A program made the position numbers and the translations under genes. Shown piece by piece: positions 11,073-22,900 of a DNA stretch of 64,000 nt. Source of the stretch: Gaertneriomyces semiglobifer (taxonomy: Eukaryota > Chytridiomycota > Chytridiomycetes > Spizellomycetales > Spizellomycetaceae). The notes under the pieces are model-generated. The model saw nothing but the letters and a program-made list of their open reading frames with translations, searched no databases and had not been told where the DNA came from. Where the stretch lies: positions 364,775 to 428,774 of the forward strand of contig JAHLKF010000016.1 of assembly GCA_025558075.1 (NCBI GenBank). The letters are read 5' to 3'. Each line of letters opens with the position of its first letter. Positions within the stretch are counted from its first letter, which is position 1.

Positions 11073-13021
11073 TCAAACCGAAGACCTGTCAATCTGCGTC
11101 TTCTCGCCAGTTTCAGCCCTCTGGGCAGCAATTTCCGCATCCTTGGCGGTTGCGGCATCAATCTCGGCTTTCCTAATGGCATCCTTTTCAAACAGATCGA
11201 ACGGCTCCATCATAAAGAGGACAAAGAATGCAATGAAGATCGCACAGGCAGCAGAGATGCAAAGTATACGTTGAACGTATGCGTACGACGCGTAAATTCC
11301 AGGAAGGTACTCGTCCGGAATGGGACCGAGGAGTTTACCAGCCATGGAGGTTGGGGACTTGATGATCCACGTAAAGTCTTCCATAATACCGGTGATGACC
11401 GTCGCTGGGGTGCCCGCGGGCAAATTGGCAATCAAAGAGTGCTCCAGCTTGTAACGCCACACCGATCCAGCAATAGCGGTACCAACAGCGCCGCCAACAG
11501 ATGCCATCACCAGGTAGAACGCCGTGACCGGGGCAACCTCTCTGGAAGGAACAGCGGCCTGCACACCAACTTGTGTTGCGGTCATAATGGCACCGCCACC
11601 GAGACCGAGAATGGTTTGTGCAATGATAATCTCCACAAGCTTCGACTCCTTTCCACGCCAGGCAATCATCATACAGCTGCCAATAAAGGCGATGATGGTG
11701 CACACATGGCACCACCGGCGATATTGACCGGTTCTGCGGATGGACCAGCCAACCGCTAGCGCAGCGAAAATACCGGCCCATTGCCACGCGCTTTGAACGT
11801 ACTGGGCGTCTTGAGCGTCAAGACCTTGGGTCACCATGAGATAGGCGTAAAACATCTCGGTGTAGGAGTAGTAGCTGACCCACATGAGGAAGGCAACGAG
11901 CGAGCCACCCACAACGGTTTTATGAGCAAAGTACTTGGGCGGGACGATTGGGAACTTGGCATACTTGGCCTCCCATAAAATCAGAACTGGCCATAACAGG
12001 CAGCCGACCACCAACATGGCAATAACACGGCCGTCGGAGAAACGGTCCGGGAGAGAACGTGACCATGGAACAGGGAATAGGACGAGAAGCAGCGAGCCGG
12101 TAAGAAGAATGCAACCGACCAGATCGATCTTTACAGCGACATAAGTGATATACTCGCGGATGTTGGCCTTCCAGTTGATGGGCTCGATCAATCCAAGCCG
12201 GCGAATTTTCGCTTCCATGAAGAGCATCATACTAACTAGAGGAATGGCGGTGCCGATAATGAGAATGGCGAACATGCCGTACGCCCAGCGCCAGGATTCC
12301 TTCTCGGTGAAATAGTTGAGAAGAGGACCAGAGATACCGATCAAGATGTAGTACTGAAGATCCGGAAGACCTTGGACGATGGCGCGGTTGCGGAGGGTGG
12401 AAGAATCGGCAATGAAAAACTCACGGAAAGCGAGAAGACCAGTGTCACCGACGGTGACGAGGATAAAAGCCAGCTGATAAACGTAGTAGCATTAGCTTCC
12501 GTGAAAGAGGAGAGTATGAGCGGCTGACCACTTACCAAGACAACACCGTAAGATGACGCCTTACTAGTAACAATCTGACCCGCACACCAAATCAGAATGG
12601 AGAAAATGAGAATCTCGGTACGACCCCATAGGTCAGCAAGCTTTGCAAACATGGGTAACATGACAGTTCTCAAAGAGCTCAGGATCAACATGACGATGGG
12701 GAGGGAAGAATGCGAATAGAAGTCGGAAAGGACAAAGTTCTGAAGGTTATACAGAGCACCCGCGAGACCGGTGACGAATGTGAGGAGGTAGATCCTGATG
12801 GCACGAAGGAATGTCAGCAACGTCGTATATCATGAAAACAGATGACAGAGTGGCGACAATTACCCAATGTATAGGAACCATGTCTGTTCCTTTGACATAA
12901 CCCGAACAATGGCCTGTACTTTTTTGGTACCACGTTCCAGTGGGAGCACGGTAGACTCCTTAGGGGCGGCATAGTGAGGAGGGTCAACCTCCTGCACCGT
13001 CGTTTGTTGCTCCTGTGTCAT
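11073..13021 (-). CDS. MFS siderophore-iron transporter (ARN/SIT, MirB-like)
   Basis: Three exons (12864-13021, 12536-12794, 11073-12473) join in phase to give 605 residues. The cytoplasmic N-terminus (MTQEQQTTVQEVDPPHY) is followed by many hydrophobic segments, consistent with the 14-helix architecture of fungal siderophore:H+ symporters. Family-like stretches include LADLWGRTEILIFS in the first half, the loop KYFAHKTVVGGSLVAF, and LGGGAIMTATQVGVQAAVPS followed by ASVGGAVGTAIAGSVWR. The charged C-terminal tail ends TGEKTQIDRSSV. These carriers sit in the plasma membrane and import ferric siderophore complexes. Standing 3 kb from a siderophore-type NRPS supports uptake of the locus's own product, though uptake of foreign siderophores is equally possible. 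The exact substrate cannot be read from sequence. Confidence 0.9.
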
Positions 13022-14282
13022 TTTCGATGACCGGGCCGTAGCTGAGGGGAGGAGTGAATGGAGATGAGGCCGAGGGGCAGAGGGTCGAGCGGGTCCTTTT
13101 ATGCCACGACTATGAGGTATAAGAGCACAGGAGCACCCGGAACTTGTCCCACCGATGAAGATGGAGCAGCGAAGGGCGATTGAATGAGAGTCCTTTATGT
13201 GTGTCCCTCAGCGGCTCGGTTTGAACTCAAATTGGGTTATTGTGGTCTTTTCTTTTTCACAACGGTACGGACGGACGGGCAGATGAAACTTTTTTTTTAT
13301 AAGGTCCGTTGGTTCCGCAAGATGAACCTTGATGAGACGCTGATATGTATATACAAGTAAGAAGGAACAACAAGGGCCCGACGGGTGGACTCGTTGCTGC
13401 GGATCAGGTTTTGGTTTGGGTTCAAATTCAATTGGGCGGGGATGGGAGGAACAACAAGACATCTTGGATCTATTCGGAATAATCACGGAAAGTGGACCTT
13501 ACGTTTACGGCGGGCGGTCGCGGGTTTGACGCAGACATCATTTTTTCCACATCGAACGGTGCTTGCATGCAGCTGCGATGGGAGAATTGGATCTGAGATG
13601 GATTGTTGGATGGATGGATGTGGACCCGGGAGGAAAACAGCGACGGTGAGGAACGCCACTTGCGAGCGGCTGCAAAGGGAATTGGTGCGTTGTTCCGACA
13701 TCCTCATTCAATTCACACGCCATGAGTCAAGGTAGATGCTTTTGGCATGCAATGTCCGGAATATGTTCTGCGTGTGTGGAATGGACGAGGTGTTCTTTTC
13801 TGCAAAAAATTATTTCTACCGGTGCCGGAAGGCTCACTCTGCTTACGTACGCTGCCCGCGATTGGTCGAGCGTGCCGGTTTTTGTGCAAGCGACACTGTT
13901 GGCAGTCTGTTGCCGACACACAAGGTTAAACTTTGCGTGTGGCGTCATGGATCCACGGGTCGACATTGTGGACGGGTCCAACCGACCCGAAAAACACGCG
14001 CGCGTGAAATTGCTAAATTTGGAAGGTGTTCCATTCCGTCGGCGCGTGGGCGTTCCAAAACCCGTCCGGAAATATTCGTGATGAAAATAAAACTATGCAA
14101 GTTCTCATCACAGCGTCGGGTTGTTGAGAGGGAACTACTGTTTCTGTGCCGCGGTGCGCCGTCCAGGTGAGCGTCGATCTTTCTATGATCTAGTTAGCAT
14201 TTTTGTATATGACGCTCTAGATTTACAGAGAGGCAGCCAGGACTCGCAACTGGTATTCACAGCAGAGACCGTCGACCGACAC
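13022..14282. other. divergent promoter region between transporter and oxidoreductase
   Basis: About 1.26 kb between divergent starts, with homopolymer and GT-rich stretches. No consensus ATCWGATAA iron-repressor (GATA-type) site was noticed by eye. No coding frame with recognisable content is present. Confidence 0.4.
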
Positions 14283-15621
14283 ATGGCTTACTTTATGGAC
14301 ACCAAGGCGGCAGCCGCCACTGCAATAGTCACCACTATCACGTCGACGAAACTTGATGAAAAGGATCAAGACATTAAGAATCTTGTTTATATAGGTGGAT
14401 CGTGTGTCAGTAAGTAGGCGTGCCCTGTAGCGCTTTCACGACCTGACAAAACGTCCTCACAAGCATCTCAACTGATTTCCAGGTACAGCAAGTGTTCTAA
14501 AACTCCGTACGCAGCCCTTACCCCCAGGTTATCGCATCATTATCATCGAACCACATTCCCATTTCCATTACATGTTTGGTTTCCCACGCGCATCCGTTCA
14601 TGATGGTTTTGAGCAAGAGCTGTTTGCCCCGTACAACCAAATGTTCAAGTCACCCGACGTCGGTCTGACGATACAGGCAGGCGCCGCTTCCATTACCAAA
14701 ACACATGTCATCCTTGACCGGGAAGTTCCCGGGTTTGGCAGGAAAGTACCATATGCCTATCTTGTGTACGCTGCAGGAGCTCGGCATCCGCAACCCGGCA
14801 ACCTCAACGACTACAATTCCAAATCTGAAGGAATATCTGCTTTGCAATCGTATCAGCAGCGCATCAAGGCTGCTGCAAAGATTGTCATTGTTGGAGCTGG
14901 AGCAGTGGGCCTCGAGCTCGCATCAGAAATCAAGGAAGCATACCCCGAGAAAGAGGTCACCCTCATCCACTCTCGTCAACGCTACATGGACGGTTATAAA
15001 GTCGGCCTTCACAAAAAATGCTATGCTGTATTGAAAAAGTACGGCGTTAACCAGATTCTAGGGGAACGTGTAGTGGTGCCCGAAGGCGGCTTCGTCCATG
15101 ATGGACAGCTGAGAAAAATCGTGACACGATCAGGAATGGAAATCGAGTCGGATTTACAAATCCTATGCACGGGAATGACACCGAACAGTGAAGTCCTTGC
15201 GACATTGTCACCTGCCTCAGTCAACCCTCATAACAAACTCGTCAAAATCAAACCAACGTTTCAGATTGCTGACGAGTCATACCCCAACGTATTCGCTGGC
15301 GGAGACGTCACGGATTGCGACGATATCAAAACGGGCTTGTCGGCATTTTGGCATGCAGAGGTCATTGTCCAGAACTTGCTAAAACTGGTAGCTGGAGAGA
15401 CGGACAACACCAATTTGGCAGTAAGGAAACCGGTTGTACCTCAAATTATCTTGTACCTTGGAAAGGCGTATGCTGTGACGCAGCTCAAATTTTTTGGAAT
15501 GGTGCTCACGTTGAAGCTGGGTCCGTTCTTCACCAAGAGATTCTTAACGGAGAATTTGGGTGCGGCAAGAGTTTGGGAGTGGTGCGGGACACCTTTGACC
15601 AAAGATTCTGCTGCAAGTTAG
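14283..15621 (+). CDS. AIF/FSP1-like FAD-dependent NAD(P)H oxidoreductase
   Basis: Two exons, 14283-14409 and 14483-15621, give 421 residues. The FAD-binding N-terminus NLVYIGGSCVSTASVLKL spans the intron. A second dinucleotide fold, KIVIVGAGAVGLELASEI, binds NAD(P)H. The FAD-binding C-terminal signature reads NVFAGGDVTD followed by TGLSAFWHAEVI. This arrangement and length fit the AIFM2/FSP1 and fungal AMID-like group: single-FAD oxidoreductases that reduce quinones or other small acceptors. No mitochondrial presequence or N-terminal myristoylation signal is obvious. It lies tail-to-tail with the NRPS. A role in the siderophore pathway, for example reductive iron release, is possible but has no direct support. 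The upstream Met at 14283 is chosen because the FAD motif begins about 30 residues later; a start a few codons downstream cannot be excluded. Confidence 0.85.
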
Positions 15622-16098
15622 CTGTATCCAATTCTCTCTGGCAACGGTTCTCCTTTGACGCCTCATATGATAGTAGTACCTTATTTCTTTAGTTTAGATA
15701 TCGTGTCCATGCCGCTCTGTGTGCCTCCAGTTCCGGATGACTGTACCATAGTTAGTTAGACGTGAAAACGTTTGCCTTTTGTGTGGGTTGTTTTCATTTA
15801 TTGGTCCGTCGACCAGACTTTTTCGATACAGACTTATTCGGCATCAATCGCATGATGCGTTTTTGTGTGCCTGAACTGTATATTTATCAAATAACTTACG
15901 AAACGTGCCACATTTCAAAATCTTGGAACTTGCAAATATTATATATAAACGTACCACATGAGGCTTGGAAATATGAGAAATCAACAGTGTCTAATTCAAC
16001 TATAAACTTTGGGTGACTATGAGGCTGTGTCTATCCTACGGAATCCCTCCATCCGTTTGCTTTGTAAAGCACAAAAATTCCCACGCACTGCATCCAAA
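15622..16098. other. convergent 3' region, AT-rich, no gene
   Basis: This holds the 3' flanks of the oxidoreductase (plus) and the NRPS (minus). No coding frame with recognisable content was seen. Confidence 0.5.
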
Positions 16099-19000
16099 TC
16101 ACGTCCGTGTCCCCGCTTTCTTATCTAATGATGTGTTCTTTGCCCAGAACTTCCACCATTTCTTCCCGTTCTTGCTCTTCACTGAGGGTGAAGCGGCGCC
16201 CTTTCTCCCGCTTTCATTATGATGGAGAGCTTTGATGGATGCCGCTTGTGTCGGCAAGCCAGCGGCAGTGACGCTCCTGACAACCACACCTTCGTTGTCA
16301 AACCTCATGTCTAGACCTTCAGTGACATACTCGCATAGCTCGGAAATGAGCTGTCGCGCATCGCTGGAAGTCATCAGACGGCGATTGCAGAATACACCGA
16401 TATCGACCGAGGTGCCGCGAACGGCAATCTCAAGATCCATGTCAATTTGGTGAACGGCGGTAATATGCTCTAGGCCATTGAGGTTCGGAGGTATGGATGA
16501 GGTGGATGTTTGTGCACTCTGAGCACTGGCTTTGTCGTCTTCGATCGTGTTAATGGACGATGCATTGACCTGAGGAGGATTGCTTAGTTTTTGATGTGGT
16601 AAATAAATGCGTTTCAAAAAAGAACATACCCCCAATGATTCAAACAAAGTTTGGGTGTTGCCTTCAACAGTAGAATCGGTTTTGTTATTCTCCAGGAACT
16701 TCAAGTAATTGACGTTTACGTTCCAGAGAGGCTTCTGCACTCCTGCCCATTGGGTAATCTTGTGTATGCCCACTTGTCCCAGATCGTTCTGCGTTACCAG
16801 TTCCTTTTGAATATCCTTCGCAAGCTCCACCAAAGGCTTGTCTACGTTCTTGGCGACAAATGGTAGAACGTTGATACATGGCGCCATGAGTTGCTCAACA
16901 CCATCCACTGGCGCGGAACGCCCGGAGTGATACATCCCAAAGACAGGAGTATCGCTGCCAGTGCGTTGCGCAAGAACCTTTGACCAGGCGGCAAGGAAGA
17001 CTGAGTGCATGGTGACGCCCGCTTCCTTACACTTGCTCTCGTATGATGCCGCATTCGAAAGAGCACCTTCTACTAACAGTTGCATACGGCTATGGAAATC
17101 ACTCGGGGTGCCCTCTGGAATTTCAGTACGAGTAGATGGCAGCAGCGTTGGCTTACATCCATTCAAAACGGATTTCCAGTAGGGTTCATGACGTGCAGTC
17201 AAGTCTTGGTTCTGTACGTAGTCAACAAAGTCCACAAAGTTATCCTTCGCCTGCGAAGGTGTGCCAGTGAAGAAAAAGTTGTTGAGCTCTCCGTGAAGAA
17301 GAGGCAAGGTCCACCCGTCATAAAGAGCGTGGTGCATGCTTAGAAGGAAGACAGTGCGGGCTTTAAACTTGAGAATACGGACACGGATCGGTGGTGTGCG
17401 CAGATCGGATTTCACCCGTTGTTCTTCGCGGATGATTCTTTTCACTGCATCAACGCTGATTTTCTGGCGAACTGTCTGTTCCACCCATACAATGTTCGGC
17501 TTCCGGAGAGTGACCTGGGCAAGAGGCATTTCCGTATGCGTCGTGGGCACGAATGTAGTGCGATAGATGCTGTGACGTTCGATGACGTTCTCCCAGGTGC
17601 GACGCAACTTACCGAGATCGACCTTTTTATCTTTAAGGAGGAACGGGAAACATGCCATGAATGCTTGACGGTCACTGGCAAGCCACGCGGAAACAGTGTA
17701 AACTTGGGCTGGGGTTGCAGGAAGAACAGATTCAATATCTGCGCGTGTAATACCATCCAGGCGGTCTGGTAAACTCATGATAAACTTTTCACCAAGAGTG
17801 ATGGCGGCAGCGTCGGTGATAGCACCTCTGGGGTTGGTGGGTGTTACTTCAGAATAGCCCCGCTTTTCCAATTCCAGTCGCGCCATCGCTTCGACGTTCG
17901 GATTTTGAAGGATATCTGCCACAGTAAGTTGCAGTCCAAGAGCACGAAGCTTGGAAGATACCAGAATTGCGCTGATAGAATCCAAGCCAAGGTGAAACAG
18001 AGAAGTCATTTTTCCAATTTCATCCTGAGATAGCTTGGACACTTCCATTAGAACTTTCTGAATGTTTCGTTCGAGATCGGTCCAGGAAGTGTTTTCGTGA
18101 GGCAACTCCCGTGATTGGACAAGTTCAGTAAGATCGAGGCCTAAGTAAAGCGTTTCCAAAGCACGACGATCCACTTTATTAGTGAGCCCACGGGGTAACC
18201 GGTTGAGAACCAGGACAGTGCTTGGCACCATATACCCTGGTAGTTTTCGTCTAGCATCCGAAATACCCATCCTCACCACTTCTTTGACGAGCTCTGCATG
18301 ACGACCGGTCGAAGATAATAATTCTACCTCGCTGGCGGTCTCCTCGACATGCTTGAGAGCCATGAATGTTACCAGCTGATCTCGGGATTGCCGTGGATGT
18401 CTTAGGACAAAGGTGATGGCATCACCAACAGCTGGATGGGCCCCGCCGACGGCGGCGCTAATTTCCCCGAGCTCAATACGAAGACCATTTAGCTTCACTT
18501 GATCGTCACGTCTGCCTAAGAATATAATGGTGTCGTCTTCGAGCATCTTCACGTAGTCGCCTGTGCGGTATAGACGGCCTTCGATACCTGGGATATTGAT
18601 GAAGCGTTCCTTCGTTAAGTCCGGCCTTCCCAGGTATCCACGAGTAACTTGGGATCCGCCTATACAGAGCTCTCCCACGCCACCTCGAGGAACGACTTCG
18701 AGGGAGTCGGTAAGGACAAAGGCAGAGCAAGTGCTGTACACGTGCCCGATGTTGCTCGGGCGGGCGTTGATGGGAACATTTGTGAGGATGGTACAGCCTA
18801 CCGTCACTTCGGTGGGTCCATACGCATTGCATAATACACCATCAGGTGCCCATACGTCCAATACACGCTGGCTCAACGCCTCCCCTCCCGCAACCAACAA
18901 CTCAAGATTCGGAAGTTCGCTCCGTTGCAGCATGGCCGCAACAGTCGGGGTCAAAAGTGTGTGAGTGATGTTCAGTGACTTCAATAATAGCTGCAAATCA

Positions 19001-19944
19001 GTGAGAAGTGTGTTCTTACTGGCAGACACAAGTGTTATACCACTGCTCCACGCAAAGAACATCTCGAAAATAGAGACGTCGAACGTGAAAGTCGCAAACT
19101 GAGTGATTCTCGATTCAGGCTTGCAGCGGCATAATTCGTCGAAGCACTTGGTGGCTTGCAGGACATTGCGATGCTCAACTTGAACTCCTTTCGGTAAACC
19201 AGTAGTCCCAGATGTGTACAAAACATATCCGAGGCTGCTGGAGTCAATAGGGACGTTTGGATTTTCAGGAGAATATTGCGCTATGACCGGTGCAAGCAGG
19301 TCATCCACGCATACCAACTTCACGGGTACATCTTCATGATGAAGCAAGACCAATTGTTGGGCGGACACCACTGCATGGGTGGCAGAGACGTCCGAAAACA
19401 TGTATCGTTTCCGGTCCAGAGGAGCTTCAGGATCCACGGGGACGTAGGCGGCACCAGCTTTAAGGACAGCTAGGATGGCAACATAAAGCCAGACACTTCG
19501 CTCAGCGCAGATAGGCACCACAGTATCCGGTTTAACGCCTTTCGACATGAGCATTGCTGCAACCTGATTGCTGCGACGGTTCAATTCCTCATATGTCAAA
19601 CACATCTTCTTAACTGTGCCATCGGCACGAACTTCGGTGGCAAACTCTAGAGCATTGTGGTTTGGCAATCGCATGGCAGTCCGCTCAATCAAGTTATGCA
19701 TGAGTTCACAACCTGTCGTGTCATGAACGGTGGGATTGGGGTTGCACACCGACATGAGTTCGGCAGGCGCGTTACGGGTAAAAGAGAGCCCCTTTGCGGT
19801 TGGTTCACGGACGATGTCGACAAATATGGTCTCCATCTGTCGCAGGAGTAGGTGCAACTGCGCTTCGGGCATGACTCTTGCTCTACAGGCGGCGCGGATC
19901 TCGACGTGCTCCTGAGTGAGCTCAAACTCAACGCTGACAGCATA
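16099..19944 (-). other. NRPS module 5 (A5-T5-terminal C)
   Basis: About 1261 residues over two exons. A5 has YVLYTSGTTGLPKGV, NAYGPTEVTVGC and LYRTGDYVK, but its final motif is GLTNKVDRR, with Asn in place of the usual Gly before the catalytic Lys. T5 is FHLGLDSISAILV. The terminal C domain has HHALYDGWTL and a 60-nt intron (16570-16629). It ends in a lysine- and tryptophan-rich tail (KNGKKWWKFWAKN). No thioesterase or reductase follows, so release is assigned to the terminal C domain. The pocket by hand alignment is about D-V-F-L-V-G-A-V-G-K. Confidence 0.8.
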
Positions 19945-22900
19945 CTGGAAAAGGAAGCTGATTAAATCGAGAACATCGATCATAACACGGAAAAGTACTC
20001 ACATCTACATCCACTTTGCCATCCAAGACCTTCCAAAGAGTTTTTCTTTCATCGTGGTCCGCGTTAGCACTTCGTTGAAATACGAACAGGGTATCGAACA
20101 AAGCAAGTCCGTCGGGGGTTCCCGTCCACTTCATGATGGAACGCAGCGGCGTGTGCTGGTATGGGATGCAGTTGATATTTCCGTTGTGAATATGGTTCAC
20201 CAGCTCACTATTTGTCCACGTCGGTTGCAGTGGCACACGACAAGGAATTGTATTGAACGATGGTCCCAGGATACCTTCAGCATCGTCAACAGGAACTGCA
20301 CGACCAGAAATAACATGGCCAAACTGTGAAAATGAAATCAGAGGTCAGTCAGGCAGCGTATGCGTCTGTTACACAAAAGAGTACGCACCACTACGTCAGT
20401 TTCCCCAGTGTAGCACGATAACACTTTGGCCCAGGCCGCTTGAGCGACCGCCTGCAGAGAGACACCCATGCGTTGAGAGGCAGCTTCCACTTCTTTCGGG
20501 GAAAGTTGGGAAATCACGCTGTGACCATAAGCGCCCTCTACGCTATCAATTGTTCCTCGTAAGTCTTCTGGAAACACGGAGGTAGTGCAGTCTTCTAGGC
20601 TTTGAGTCCAATACTTTTGGTTTGCTTCCGAAGATCTAGAGACAATGTACTCCGCAAGAGGTCGGAATTGCGGGCGCTGAACGAGACTTCCAGACTCGTA
20701 GCTATTATGAACATCTGTGATAATCAAAGGGAAGGACCATCCATCATACAGAGCGTGATGCATTGACACTATCAGCCAATTTTTCGTGGGCGAGAGGATG
20801 AGTCCGAAGGCAAGAGGCGGCTTCTCAAGAGTCTTGTTGTCTTCAATGGTCTTTTCAATGTGCACATCCGCCGCTTGTTGCAGTTCGGATTCCGAGTTTA
20901 CGTTGATGACGGTCCAAGGCATCCAGGCTTGTTTGTGAACCACTTGAGCTTGGGTGCTCAACGCGTCAGCCACTGTGTGAAAGCTGGTACGTAAAATGTC
21001 ATTTGACTCGATCACCAAATTCCAGCTATGGCGGAGACGGTGTATGTCTGCTTCCGGGTCAAGCTCCATGATTGTATGGTTGAAATATAGGCGCCCATGG
21101 GTCTTCAGGGTCTGTGCTAGCATACCTTCCTGTAGTGGTGTGCAAGGGTAGGCAGCAGTGAAGGACGAGCGATCTTGGTCTAATTTTTCCGCCACGGCTG
21201 CGAGTACACGTTCTTCATACTCTGCAAGAGTCTGACGGAATTCGTCCGAGATGTCCAGTTGTTCGACTGATGCCGAGGAGCTCACACCAGACGCAGCTCG
21301 CTCTTCAAGAAGGGCATACATACGGGCAATTGTTGGGCATTTCATAATATCCGATACCGTCAAATCCATGCCCACGGCAGCAAGCCTTGAGGATAACCTG
21401 ATTGCACTGATGGAGTCAAGGCCGAGCTGGAAAATGGACGAGTGACGTCCAATGGAAAGTTCTGCCACGCCAGCAATGCTGGCCACGATGGTCCTCATTG
21501 AGCGCTCCTGTTCTGCCCAAGAACTACCGTCATCCTCTTCATCTGTTCCCGCTCTGAGGACGGTACTATCCAGAGATCGGTAAAGTCGGGCAATTTCCTT
21601 CTTGTCAACTTTGCCAGTCTTACCGAGCGGGAGTTGGTTGATGAGGAACATGTGAGCTGGTACCATGTACATTGGCAACTTTTGCGCGGCAGCGATAGCT
21701 GCGTCACGTACTTCCCGAGTCGCTGGCGATACCGCGAAAGCTAGTGGGGTCAAGAAAGGTTCCTCCGAAGCCGAAGTGCCGGTCGAGGAAGCTCGCAAAC
21801 ATATAAATGAAATCAGTTGATCACGAGATTGATCGGGGTGCCTGAGCACTAGTGTCACGACTTCTTGCACAGTGTCGTGGCAAGTAGAGAGCACCGCACT
21901 GACTTCTCCCAGTTCGATACGGATACCATTGAGCTTAACTTGATCATCAATACGGCCAAGAAATTCGATATTACCATCGGGAAGTAATCTGACCAAATCA
22001 CCTGTGCGGTAAACTCTTTCAACCCGACCAACGCCGGTCTCCAGCTGGACGAACTTTTCAGAAGTGAGCTCAGGTCGATTCAGATAGCCTCTGGCAACCT
22101 GAGCTCCTCCAATGACCAACTCGCCAACACCTCCGAGCGGTACAATGCGCTGGCCATCATCCACAACAAAGGCGGAACATGACGGATAAGGTTTTCCGAT
22201 ATTACTGGGTTTGCTGTTTTTCTGCACATCCACATAGAGAGTACACCCGATGGTTGTCTCAGTGGGCCCATACGCGTTAAACAGTGTCACATCATCGTGA
22301 CCTGCCCATTCATCAAGAACTTTCTGCGTAACGGCTTCGCCGCCGAGGGCGAGGTGTTTGACATTGGTCAACATATCGCGGCGCAGAAGACCAGCCACAG
22401 TAGGCGTCAAATCCAGAATAGTGACACCCAACGCGTTTATAGCCAAGCTGAGATCTTTCAACATGACATCTTTAGGTGCCGCTGCAATAGCGCAACCGTG
22501 GCTCCATGCACAGAACATCTCACTGATCGAAACATCAAAAGAACAGGTCGCCATCTGCAAGAATTTCGAGTTGTCATCGAGATGGAGCATCTCACGAATT
22601 GCTTCAACGCATTGAACGGCGCTGTGGTGCTCGATCATCACACCTTTTGGCTTCCCGGTGGTTCCTGAGGTGTATAGGACGTACGCAAGGTCGGTTGGTT
22701 TGATCTTGACGTCTGGATTTGCGTCGGGAAAGCTCGACAAATCCATAACATCTAAGGCCAACACTTTCGCACCTGTTTGAGCTGAGTGGAGAACCCAAAG
22801 TGAGCTTATGTCGGTGTTATAACAGGATACAGATGACACTTACCATACTGTTCGGCATACCCCGCATTGGTGAGGATGATGCTCGTTGAGGAGTCCTCCA

